Part shown: piece after piece, positions 27,861-35,178 of the stretch
Position numbering within the stretch: position 1 is the stretch's first letter
Layout of the letters: the number at the start of each line of letters is the position of its first letter
DNA from: Blautia faecis
GTDB taxonomy: Bacteria > Bacillota > Clostridia > Lachnospirales > Lachnospiraceae
Assembly: GCF_020554845.1 (NCBI RefSeq)
Contig: NZ_JAJCIA010000009.1
Location: 1-64,000 of the forward strand
DNA length: 64,000 bases
Reading direction: 5' to 3'
Made by a program: the position numbers and the translations under genes
Notes under the pieces: model-generated
Database searches by the model: none
What the model was told of the DNA's origin: nothing
The model's input: only the letters and a program-made list of their open reading frames with translations

Positions 27861-28214
27861 AGGCGTTTGCGAAACGCCACAAGCCGCATAAACACGGCAT
27901 TTTTTACTACAAAAAAACAAATAACCCCTCACTGGATATGGTATGATAGAGTTGTCGAAAAACTATAAACCATACACCAAGAAAGGAGTTATTCTGACAT
28001 CTATGATACCATATAAACAGCTTTCTTTGGCAGATATTTTTACAGATTGCCAGGAAAAATTTGAAAATGACAAACCTTTCTTGGTGATGCAGCATTTGAT
28101 TCGTGCCAGCTTTATAGTGAACAACTGACAGGAAATACCTTTGGCGAAAATAAACGTATTCCTTGTTGTCCTAATGATCATTCACTTCCAATGAGACAAG
28201 ATCAAACATCATGA
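27861..28214 (+). pseudogene. Transposase remnant with internal deletion, right copy
   Basis: This copy shares about 217 bases with 25,568-25,786 and starts a transposase frame at ATG 28,003 after GAAAGGAG. The frame opens MIPYKQLSLADIFTDCQEKF and continues to NDKP. There it joins, in a shifted frame from 28,077, a second stretch reading FLGDAAFDSCQLYSEQL and NDHSLPM up to a stop at 28,214. That looks like a later part of a DDE transposase, so most of the gene has been deleted. Too little remains to assign the IS family with confidence. The remaining bases to 28,321 show no gene. Confidence 0.8.
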
Positions 28215-28321
28215 GTACATACGAAGTCTAAAACCGCTCATAGCTTAGGTCTTACCAACTTCATACAGCTTATAGCTTATTTTTTTAATATTCTCTAAAG
28301 CAATCCTGTGTATCACAACAA

Positions 28322-28552
28322 TTATTCTGTAAAAAGTGTACACCCCATATCACGAAATTCCGCTATTTTCTTTTCCAGCTTTGGAACAGGACAGTCAAGA
28401 TACTCACTGATACAGTGAATGCACCAGAACGTCTCCGCTCCCCGGTTAAATATCCTCTTATAAAGACCAATTTCATCATGACTCACTGGACGGTTGCACT
28501 TCACACAACATATGACGGAAGTATTTTTAGTATCTGTCATTTCCATATTCAT
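28322..28552 (-). CDS. Small zinc-ribbon-like protein
   Basis: A 76-residue protein with two cysteine pairs, CVKC (about residues 16-19) and CIHC (about 44-47), spaced as in a zinc ribbon; an extra Cys precedes the first pair. The ends are charged and there is no membrane segment. It starts seven bases after the GH27 stop codon, so it is probably translated from the same message. I do not recognise a named family. A regulatory or nucleic-acid-binding role would fit the fold but is a guess. Nearby in-frame ATG codons (three within five codons) leave the exact start uncertain. Confidence 0.65.
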   Translation of the reverse strand: MNMEMTDTKNTSVICCVKCNRPVSHDEIGLYKRIFNRGAETFWCIHCISEYLDCPVPKLEKKIAEFRDMGCTLFTE

Positions 28553-28559
28553 CCTGTTT

Positions 28560-29705
28560 TCACTCTTTTTCCGGTAAGATCATCTCTGCAATTATAATCT
28601 TGCACTCATCTGGCAATACCTGTGTAGAAAAGGCATCCTGGTAAACACCAATGCTTTCCCCGGTAACTGCATTTGTAAATTTCATTTTTATTCCGGTTCC
28701 AGAGTGAATTCCAAGATCGCAAAAGGAAATTTCCATAGTATTCAAATAATCACTTTCGTATTCCAGATTAAAAAATGCAAGGGCAATTCTGTTTCCGGAC
28801 AGAAGCTTTGCCAGAATATACCGCTTATCGCCCATATTGTCCACAAGAAATGCAGGGCGATACTCTTCATCCTGATTAATGGCAATCAGCCCTTTGTTTA
28901 AAAGAATGTCTTTATTAGTCTTGTCAATTTTTCGAAGATCTGCTCCCATGATCAAAGGAGAGCCAAGGAATGACCACATTGCAAAATGCTGAAGATACTG
29001 CTGGTCTATACATCCATTAAGCCCTACATTGCCGCTTCCATGCATTCCTGTGATCAGCATATCCATATCGTTGTAGCAGTCCGGTGCATTTCCTTCAATA
29101 TTCTCTACCTGGCTTTTAAAAATATCTTTATAACTTTTCGGTACATCAAAAATATCACCTGTAGAGCGGTAGGTATGTGCCCCTCTTGACCGCATCCAGC
29201 CCGACGGATCATATTTTCCCCAGTTACAGGCTGCAAATAAAATATCCTTTCCCGAGCTTCGAAGAGCCATTGCCATAGTAAGATATGCATTTTTTGCATC
29301 TGCACAGACCGGAAAGTAGCAGAAATCATATTTCAGGTAATCCACGTCCCATTGGGCAAACTGCTTTGCATCTTCTGCTTCATGACCATAGCTTCCCGGG
29401 TATCCTGCACAGGTTTTCGTACCGGCGCAGGAGTACATGCCGAATTTCAAACCTTTGCCGTGGATATAATCTGCAAGAGCTTTCATTCCATGTGGAAACA
29501 GTTCCGGATCTGCCACTAATTTTCCATCCACACGCTCCTTCAGGGACCAGCAGTCATCTATGATCACATACTCATATCCAGCCTCCTTGTAGCCTTCTGC
29601 CACCATAGTATCTGCCATTTCCATGATCAACTGCTCATTTATATGAGCACCAAAAGTGTTCCAGGAATTCCACCCCATCGGTGGTTTCTGTGCCAATACT
29701 GCCAT
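28560..29705 (-). CDS. GH27 family alpha-galactosidase-like enzyme
   Basis: A 381-residue GH27 enzyme of clan D. PPMGWNSWN at the N-terminus, the IIDDCW strand, the nucleophile Asp127 in YLKYDFC and the RSTGDI segment with the likely acid/base are all present, followed by a C-terminal beta domain. Most members are alpha-galactosidases; some cleave beta-L-arabinopyranosides, which is worth noting beside a GH127 gene. There is no signal peptide. It begins 30 bases after the second permease gene and so belongs to the permease operon. AGGATT-type purines precede the ATG. Confidence 0.93.
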   Translation of the reverse strand: MAVLAQKPPMGWNSWNTFGAHINEQLIMEMADTMVAEGYKEAGYEYVIIDDCWSLKERVDGKLVADPELFPHGMKALADYIHGKGLKFGMYSCAGTKTCAGYPGSYGHEAEDAKQFAQWDVDYLKYDFCYFPVCADAKNAYLTMAMALRSSGKDILFAACNWGKYDPSGWMRSRGAHTYRSTGDIFDVPKSYKDIFKSQVENIEGNAPDCYNDMDMLITGMHGSGNVGLNGCIDQQYLQHFAMWSFLGSPLIMGADLRKIDKTNKDILLNKGLIAINQDEEYRPAFLVDNMGDKRYILAKLLSGNRIALAFFNLEYESDYLNTMEISFCDLGIHSGTGIKMKFTNAVTGESIGVYQDAFSTQVLPDECKIIIAEMILPEKE

Positions 29706-29735
29706 AGTTAAATCCTCCGTTCAATTTTTCCCATA

Positions 29736-30641
29736 TCATCCTTTAACAGCTCCAAGCATAACCCCTTTTACAAAATATTTCTGCAGGAAAGGGTATACCA
29801 GCATAACAGGAATAACTGTAATAATCGTGGTTGCCATACGTACACTGTCTGCTGATAATGAAATAGCAGCTGCATTTCCAACCTGTCCGCTTCTCATACT
29901 GTCTGCCAGCATCTGTGCCTGATTGATGCAGTTATAAAGGATCAGCTGTACTGTCTGCAGGTTGGGATTCTGCACCAGAAGGTAGTTATCCTGCCAGGAA
30001 TTCCAGGCTCCAACTGAGGCATACACTGCTACTGTCGCCAATATAGGTTTGCTCAGAGGCAGAATTATGCTCGTATAAATCTTGAAAAAGCCTGCTCCGT
30101 CAAGTTCCGCAGACTCCTGAAGAGACTGCGGAATCTGTTCTATAAATGTTTTGATCAGTATGACATAATATGCGTTTACAATTCCCGGAATAATATACAG
30201 CCAGAAAGTGTTGTTCAAATGGTATGCTTTCATGGTTATGTAATAGGGAACCAGACCGGCACTTAAATACATGGTAATAACTACAAACCTGTATACAAAT
30301 TTTCTTCCAATCATATCTTTTTTCGTTACCAGATATGCAAACAGGGAGGAACCAAACAGACACAGGATTGTCTGGATGACTGTTCTGGCTCCTGAAATCA
30401 GGAAAGCATGTCCGAATCCTGATTTTTTCAGGATCATCTTATATGCATCCAATGTGAAGCCCTTTGGCAGGAAATAAATTCCCTCCAGGGATGCCCTTGT
30501 ACTGTCAGACAGGGAATAAATAACCATGTAATAAAACGGATACACACAGAGAAATACTGCAATCAACAGAAAAAATACATTTAATACATGAAGAAATTTC
30601 TCCTGTGGTGATGTTTTAATTTTTGAACTTGTTTTTTTCAT
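29736..30641 (-). CDS. Sugar ABC transporter permease, LplC-type
   Basis: A 301-residue inner-membrane permease with about six membrane segments. The cytoplasmic EAA loop that contacts the ATPase reads ESAELDGAGFFKIYTSIILP. It resembles LplC/YtcP-type permeases that pair with an LplB-type partner and a LipO-type binding protein. I chose the ATG at 30,641, eight bases after GGAGG; the upstream in-frame GTG at 30,650 would leave no spacing. It follows the partner permease with a 15-base gap. No ATPase gene is nearby; an MsmK-like shared ATPase is the usual solution. Confidence 0.94.
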   Translation of the reverse strand: MKKTSSKIKTSPQEKFLHVLNVFFLLIAVFLCVYPFYYMVIYSLSDSTRASLEGIYFLPKGFTLDAYKMILKKSGFGHAFLISGARTVIQTILCLFGSSLFAYLVTKKDMIGRKFVYRFVVITMYLSAGLVPYYITMKAYHLNNTFWLYIIPGIVNAYYVILIKTFIEQIPQSLQESAELDGAGFFKIYTSIILPLSKPILATVAVYASVGAWNSWQDNYLLVQNPNLQTVQLILYNCINQAQMLADSMRSGQVGNAAAISLSADSVRMATTIITVIPVMLVYPFLQKYFVKGVMLGAVKG

Positions 30642-30656
30642 TCTTCTCACCTCCAG

Positions 30657-31604
30657 TTATACAATCGATTCGCCTCTGATTTTTTTCGACAATGCGTTTG
30701 CAGTAAATAATAATACAATTCCAAGTATTGACTTCAGCATTCCCAGGGTAATGGAATAGGAATAATCATTTATATAAAATCCAACCTTATATACATAATA
30801 ATCAAGCACTTCAATTTTATCCGCTACCATAGGGTTGTAAAACATAAAATACTGGTCAAATCCGTTTGAAAGAATATTACTTACTGCAAGAAGGAACATT
30901 ACCACATAGGTAGGCATGATCCCTGGAATTGTAATATGCAAAATAGACTGGATCTTATTGGCTCCGTCTACCTTTGCTGCATCATATAGTTCTGAATCAA
31001 TTCCTGTAATCGCTGCAATATAGATAATTGCTGACCATCCGAAGCTTTTCCAGATTCCCAGAATCCACTGCAGAACCCAGGTGTGATCCACATCACCAAG
31101 AATTCCCATAACAGGCGGCTGAATGCCAATTTTCTGCATCAGAACACTTACAAATCCATTTACAGAAAAGAAAGCAAAAGCAACACCATAAACAATGATC
31201 CAGCTGATAAAGTTTGGCAGTGTGGTTGCTGTCTGAACAATTTTTTTAAATTTAGAATTTTTTATTTCATTGAACATAATTGCAAACACTACCGGAACAG
31301 GGGTTGCCAGCAGCCCCAGTGCGCTAAGCGCCAATGTATTTCTCAATACACGCAGTACCTCTGACCGTTCTGTAAACAACTTCTGGAAATTACCTAGTCC
31401 TACAAAAACCATGCTGCCAAAATCCAGAAATTTCTGTCCAATTTTGTAATCAAACACGGAATAAATCCATCCAACCAGCGGAACATAGGAAAATGCAAAT
31501 ACATAAATTAAAAATGGAACTGCCAGAAGCAAATATTTGATTCCACGTAATTTTTTTCTTCCAATCCTCTCTTCCAATGCAGTTTCTGACTTTTTCACGC
31601 TCAT
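30657..31604 (-). CDS. Sugar ABC transporter permease, LplB-type
   Basis: A 315-residue permease with about six membrane segments and the EAA loop YDAAKVDGANKIQSILHITIP. It opens with the charged and hydrophobic start typical of LplB-type partners. I chose the ATG at 31,604, eight bases after AAGGAGG; the open frame starts earlier but would include the promoter region. It leads the operon permease-permease-GH27-small zinc protein. The leader contains a 12-bp-stem hairpin and a 19-bp element also found before the binding-protein gene. Confidence 0.94.
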   Translation of the reverse strand: MSVKKSETALEERIGRKKLRGIKYLLLAVPFLIYVFAFSYVPLVGWIYSVFDYKIGQKFLDFGSMVFVGLGNFQKLFTERSEVLRVLRNTLALSALGLLATPVPVVFAIMFNEIKNSKFKKIVQTATTLPNFISWIIVYGVAFAFFSVNGFVSVLMQKIGIQPPVMGILGDVDHTWVLQWILGIWKSFGWSAIIYIAAITGIDSELYDAAKVDGANKIQSILHITIPGIMPTYVVMFLLAVSNILSNGFDQYFMFYNPMVADKIEVLDYYVYKVGFYINDYSYSITLGMLKSILGIVLLFTANALSKKIRGESIV

Positions 31605-31639
31605 ATAGCATACCTCCTTCTCTGCTAATAAGATAACGC

Positions 31640-31691
31640 AAAACGGAAGGTGTATTCCAGATACAACCTTCCGTTTTTTTGACATATCCTA
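31640..31691 (-). promoter_or_regulatory. Promoter, shared 19-bp element and hairpin before the permease operon
   Basis: A -10-like TAGGAT (31,686-31,691, minus strand) is followed 12 bases later by the 19-bp element at 31,655-31,673. The element lies within a hairpin with 12-bp arms (31,640-31,651 and 31,666-31,677). The hairpin may also act as a terminator for the ABC ATPase gene upstream, since T-rich sequence follows on either strand. Confidence 0.5.
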
Positions 31692-31757
31692 TTTAGTTAA
31701 AAGGTGGTGCTTTCACATTTAAAGAAATCTTACAAAAAATGGTAAAATCTTACGATT

Positions 31758-32450
31758 TTAAACAAGCCCCTGATGGAATTTCCCAAGGAATTCCTTCATT
31801 CTTACATGTTCTGATGAAAATACCTCTTCCGGAGTGCCTTCCACTGCGATCAGACCGTCATCCATAAAGATAATCTGGTCGGAGATATCACGGGCGAAGC
31901 TCATCTCATGGGTAACAATCACCATGGTAATATGCTCGGCTGCCAGATCTTTGATTACCTTCAGAATTTCACCGGTAAGTTCCGGATCCAAAGCAGAGGT
32001 TGGCTCGTCAAAGAAAAGGATATCCGGATTCATGCATAAGGCTCTGGCGATGGAAACTCGCTGCTGCTGTCCGCCGGAAAGCTGGTAGGGATAATAATTT
32101 TCCTTATCCGAAAGCCCCATTTTCTTAAGAAGCTCCCTTGCCTGCGCATAAACCTCTTTTTTATCTCTCTTTTGTACCTTAATTGGAGCGTCTGTAATAT
32201 TTTTAATCACGGAAAAATGGGGAAAAAGGTTAAAATTCTGAAAAACCAATCCGATTTTTCCGTTTTTGATGATTTCGCCGCCGTCTGGTGTCTCCAGACC
32301 AGTGGCACAGCGAAGCAATGTAGACTTACCAGAGCCGGAGGGACCGATAATACTAAGAACCTCGCCCTTGTCTACTTCCAGGGAAATGTCACGGAGAACG
32401 TCCAGGGCTCCGAAACTTTTCTTTATGTGTTTCATTTCAAATAATTTCAT
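31758..32450 (-). CDS. Polar amino acid ABC transporter ATP-binding protein
   Basis: A 230-residue ATPase of the GlnQ/HisP group. Walker A is GPSGSGKS, the signature LSGGQQQRV, and Walker [14 protein letters not shown], with the switch histidine in [10 protein letters not shown] chose the ATG at 32,450, after AAGGAG. It is third in the operon binding protein, permease, ATPase, and energises uptake of a polar amino acid or cystine-like substrate across the membrane. Its 3-prime end is echoed by a 23-bp segment upstream of purB. Confidence 0.95.
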   Translation of the reverse strand: MKLFEMKHIKKSFGALDVLRDISLEVDKGEVLSIIGPSGSGKSTLLRCATGLETPDGGEIIKNGKIGLVFQNFNLFPHFSVIKNITDAPIKVQKRDKKEVYAQARELLKKMGLSDKENYYPYQLSGGQQQRVSIARALCMNPDILFFDEPTSALDPELTGEILKVIKDLAAEHITMVIVTHEMSFARDISDQIIFMDDGLIAVEGTPEEVFSSEHVRMKEFLGKFHQGLV

Positions 32451-32520
32451 ATAGTGACTCCTTCTGGTTACCCGCACACAGTTTTACAATGTATATTCAC
32501 TGCAGGTTGATGATAAATTA

Positions 32521-33171
32521 TTAGCGGTAATAGTTCAGTTTTTTCTCTACTTTATCCATAATCACTGCTACCAGCAGGTTAAATACATAATAAAATACAG
32601 CCGCTACCACAAACGGCACCATCGTGGTCTGAGAGCTGGCAATCTGTTTCGCCAAAGTGAACATTTCAGCTACCGCTACAACAAACGCCAATGAAGTATC
32701 CTTTACCAGAGTGATTACTTCGTTGGTAATAGATGGCAAAATCCGTTTAAATACCTGGGGAAGAATGATGCGGAAGAAGGTCTGTGCTTTTGAGTAGCCA
32801 AGGATTCTGGCTGCTTCATACTGACCTACTGGCATGGATTCAATTCCACCACGGTAGATTTCTGCAAAATAAGCGGCATAATTAATTGCAAAAGCAATAA
32901 ATACAGCGATCAGGCTGTAACCCATGGAAATTCGGATTCCAAAAATAAAATATGGTCCGAAATATACTACCATCAGCTGCAGCATAAGAGGTGTTCCGCG
33001 CATAATGGAGATATAAGCAGAAACGATCCATCTGATTATCTTTATTTTGGACATTTTACCCCAACAGACCAGAAGGCCAAGTGGCAGGGAAAATATAAGG
33101 GTTACAAAGAAAATTTCCGTAGTTACGGTCATTCCCTTTGCAAGCTGGCTTAACATTACACTAAAACTCAT
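32521..33171 (-). CDS. Polar amino acid ABC transporter permease
   Basis: A 216-residue HisM/GlnP-type permease with about five membrane segments. The family features are RGTPLMLQL near residue 58 and the EAA loop GQYEAARILGYSKAQTFFRIILP. It probably forms a homodimer with the ATPase encoded downstream. It is separated from the binding-protein gene by 186 bases that contain a terminator, so read-through is likely needed. Confidence 0.95.
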   Translation of the reverse strand: MSFSVMLSQLAKGMTVTTEIFFVTLIFSLPLGLLVCWGKMSKIKIIRWIVSAYISIMRGTPLMLQLMVVYFGPYFIFGIRISMGYSLIAVFIAFAINYAAYFAEIYRGGIESMPVGQYEAARILGYSKAQTFFRIILPQVFKRILPSITNEVITLVKDTSLAFVVAVAEMFTLAKQIASSQTTMVPFVVAAVFYYVFNLLVAVIMDKVEKKLNYYR

Positions 33172-33291
33172 AGTTACTGTGTTCCTCCTGTTGATACTTG
33201 TGTTCTAAGGGATCGCATTTCACGTTTCATTTCATTCTATAATTCACATTCTGCGAATCAAGCTCCTTCTTTTGGAGCAGACCCCTTCTCG

Positions 33292-33323
33292 CTAAGAAAA
33301 GAGGGTGCGCCAGGTACCCTCTT
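33292..33323 (-). terminator. Terminator between binding-protein and permease genes
   Basis: AAGAGGGT (33,299-33,306) pairs with ACCCTCTT (33,316-33,323), with a T-rich tail on the minus strand. It would make the binding protein more abundant than the membrane parts. A small GCTCC/GGAGC stem lies just beyond. Confidence 0.7.
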
Positions 33324-33357
33324 TTTTACATATATTCTTGTTTATATTCTATGTGAA

Positions 33358-34251
33358 TTATTCAGCCTCATCCTCAGCAGTATCTGCATCAGCTGCCTCA
33401 TCAGAATCTGCATTTTCTTCTGCCGCATCTGTGCTCTCTTCTGTCTTATCTGCTGCTTCCTCATCTCCCAGGCAAAGCATGTCAGCCACGCCATACTGCT
33501 CAGCCAGTTTATCAATCTCGCCCTCGTCATACAGCTTCATAACCTCAGCCCATACGGTATCACGAAACTCTTCGTTTCCCTTGGCAAAGCCAATACCGTA
33601 CTGCTCGCTCTGGATTGGCTCGTCCAGGATCTTATATTTCCCCTCTTCTCTCTGAGCCAGCTGATATTTGGCAACTCCGATATCTACTGCAACAGCGTCA
33701 GCTGCACCGGAATCAATGTTCATAAATGCGGTATTGTAATCCGGATTCTCTGTAAGGGATGCAAAGCTGTCTGTCAGTTCTTTGTTATCCTCGCTGTTCA
33801 AAGCATCAAGTGCTGCAGATGCAGCCTGTACTACAACATTCTTCCCTGCCAGATCTGCCAGTGTCTCAATTCCGGAATCGGAAGCGACTACCATAACCTG
33901 CTCGTTATTCAGATATGGATCAGACCATGTATAATCATCCTCACGTCCATTGATAGTAAAACCATTCCAGATACAGTCAATATTTCCTGAATTCAGCTCC
34001 ATATCCTTGGAATCCCAGTTAATTGGTTTCTTTACAAGCTCCCATCCAAGATTATCACATACCTTCTGTGCCACATCCAGGTCAAAACCAACATATTCGC
34101 CGCTCTCATCCATATAACCAAAAGGCGGATACTCTGCATCAAATCCAACAGTCAGGGTCTTGCTGTCTGCATCTGCATAAACAGTCACACCAGAGCAGAT
34201 ACCTGCTGCCATCAAGGCACTCATCATAATTGCAAGCATTCTTTTTTTCAT
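33358..34251 (-). CDS. Polar amino acid ABC transporter substrate-binding protein
   Basis: A 297-residue family 3 solute-binding protein. A signal peptide spans about residues 1-26 (basic start, hydrophobic core, cleavage near VYA); the Cys inside it does not make a standard lipobox. The mature protein starts with TLTVGFDAEYPPFGY and has the GFDLDVAQKV and IDCIWNGFTI ligand-pocket segments. An odd feature is a C-terminal tail of about 35 residues made almost only of Glu, Asp, Ala, Ser and Thr. AGGAGG-like purines precede the ATG. First gene of the transporter operon. Confidence 0.94.
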   Translation of the reverse strand: MKKRMLAIMMSALMAAGICSGVTVYADADSKTLTVGFDAEYPPFGYMDESGEYVGFDLDVAQKVCDNLGWELVKKPINWDSKDMELNSGNIDCIWNGFTINGREDDYTWSDPYLNNEQVMVVASDSGIETLADLAGKNVVVQAASAALDALNSEDNKELTDSFASLTENPDYNTAFMNIDSGAADAVAVDIGVAKYQLAQREEGKYKILDEPIQSEQYGIGFAKGNEEFRDTVWAEVMKLYDEGEIDKLAEQYGVADMLCLGDEEAADKTEESTDAAEENADSDEAADADTAEDEAE

Positions 34252-34302
34252 AATATCTATCCTCCTGAAATCTCATTCTCATTATTTTAGTGCGTTTTCA
34301 CT

Positions 34303-34354
34303 CTACCATATTAAAGCATGGTTGTATGGTAGCATACGAAAGTAATTCTGTCAA
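34303..34354 (-). promoter_or_regulatory. Promoter with overlapping inverted repeat, amino acid transporter
   Basis: On the minus strand TTGACA (34,349-34,354) is 17 bp from TACCAT (34,326-34,331). An inverted repeat CTACCATA/TATGGTAG (34,303-34,310 and 34,325-34,332) covers the -10 box and start site, a typical place for a repressor. Confidence 0.65.
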
Positions 34355-34365
34355 TATAGTTTTTT

Positions 34366-34398
34366 AGAAAAAGCACAGGTTCATCACGAACCTGTGCT
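34366..34398 (-). terminator. Terminator of the three-gene unknown operon
   Basis: AGCACAGGTTC (34,372-34,382) pairs with GAACCTGTGCT (34,388-34,398), with a T-run on the minus side. The stop codon of the TPR-like gene lies in the loop. Confidence 0.88.
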
Positions 34399-35166
34399 CC
34401 TATGATACTCTCCAGTCAGCTTCTCCAGCATTTCATCCGCCTTCCCTGGTCTTATGCTGACCTCCTTTTTCTGCGCAAACTCATCCAATGCCTTTTTTAA
34501 AGTATCCTTCACTTCATCCGATACATTCAGCTCCTTCAGCCTGTTCTCATACTCCTGCGGCTTCTTCACGCTGCGGTAGGCAAGCAGGTAACAAACCAGT
34601 TCCTTAGGATCGCTCTGGGTAAGAAACGCCTCCCAGAAACACTCCATTGCCTTCTCCATCTGAAAAAGATAACTGTACGCACATCCAAGATTATGCCACA
34701 CACTCATGGTCAGCCCCGGTCTAATCTGCTCCAGCCCTTCTTTTTTCAGAAGCTGCTGATACACCTTGATGGCACTTACATACATCTTATTTGCTACCAG
34801 GGCATCCCCTTTTCTCTTTTTTCGAAGAAGAGGTGCCTCCTGATCCAGCTTGGCAAGCTTTACATTCAATGCCTTCAGCTCATCGTAAGTAAGATAATTG
34901 ATCTCCTTAAATACCGGATAAAGCACATCCTCCGCACTGGCAAATTTACCAAGATGAGGACGTAGCTTGGCTGCCAGCCTTGGCAGATCCAGTTCCTCGC
35001 TGATCCAGATACAGAGATTTTCATTTATAACAGAAGAATCCACCAGATAAAGATTGTGGTACAGAAAGTAGCAAAGCTCCTCCAGTGAGTAAATATTGGT
35101 ATTGATACTCTCCACAAAAAACGGCTTGTCCGCCTTTTTTGTCTGACATAAAATATAACCGCTCAT
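34384..35166 (-). CDS. TPR-like protein of the unknown three-gene operon
   Basis: A 260-residue soluble protein, third in an operon with an actin/Hsp70-like ATPase gene and a giant scaffold-like gene. Residues about 115-215 have the spacing of helix-turn-helix repeats of TPR type (GDALVANKMYVSAIKVYQQL, then WHNLGCAYSYLFQMEKAMECF). The N-terminal third (YSLEELCYFLYHNLYLVD) is distinct and unrecognised. No signal peptide or membrane segment. It begins 12 bases after the ATPase gene ends. A role in protein-protein contacts is likely; function is otherwise unknown. Confidence 0.75.
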   Translation of the reverse strand: MSGYILCQTKKADKPFFVESINTNIYSLEELCYFLYHNLYLVDSSVINENLCIWISEELDLPRLAAKLRPHLGKFASAEDVLYPVFKEINYLTYDELKALNVKLAKLDQEAPLLRKKRKGDALVANKMYVSAIKVYQQLLKKEGLEQIRPGLTMSVWHNLGCAYSYLFQMEKAMECFWEAFLTQSDPKELVCYLLAYRSVKKPQEYENRLKELNVSDEVKDTLKKALDEFAQKKEVSIRPGKADEMLEKLTGEYHRSTGS

Positions 35167-35178
35167 TTCCAGCCTCCT

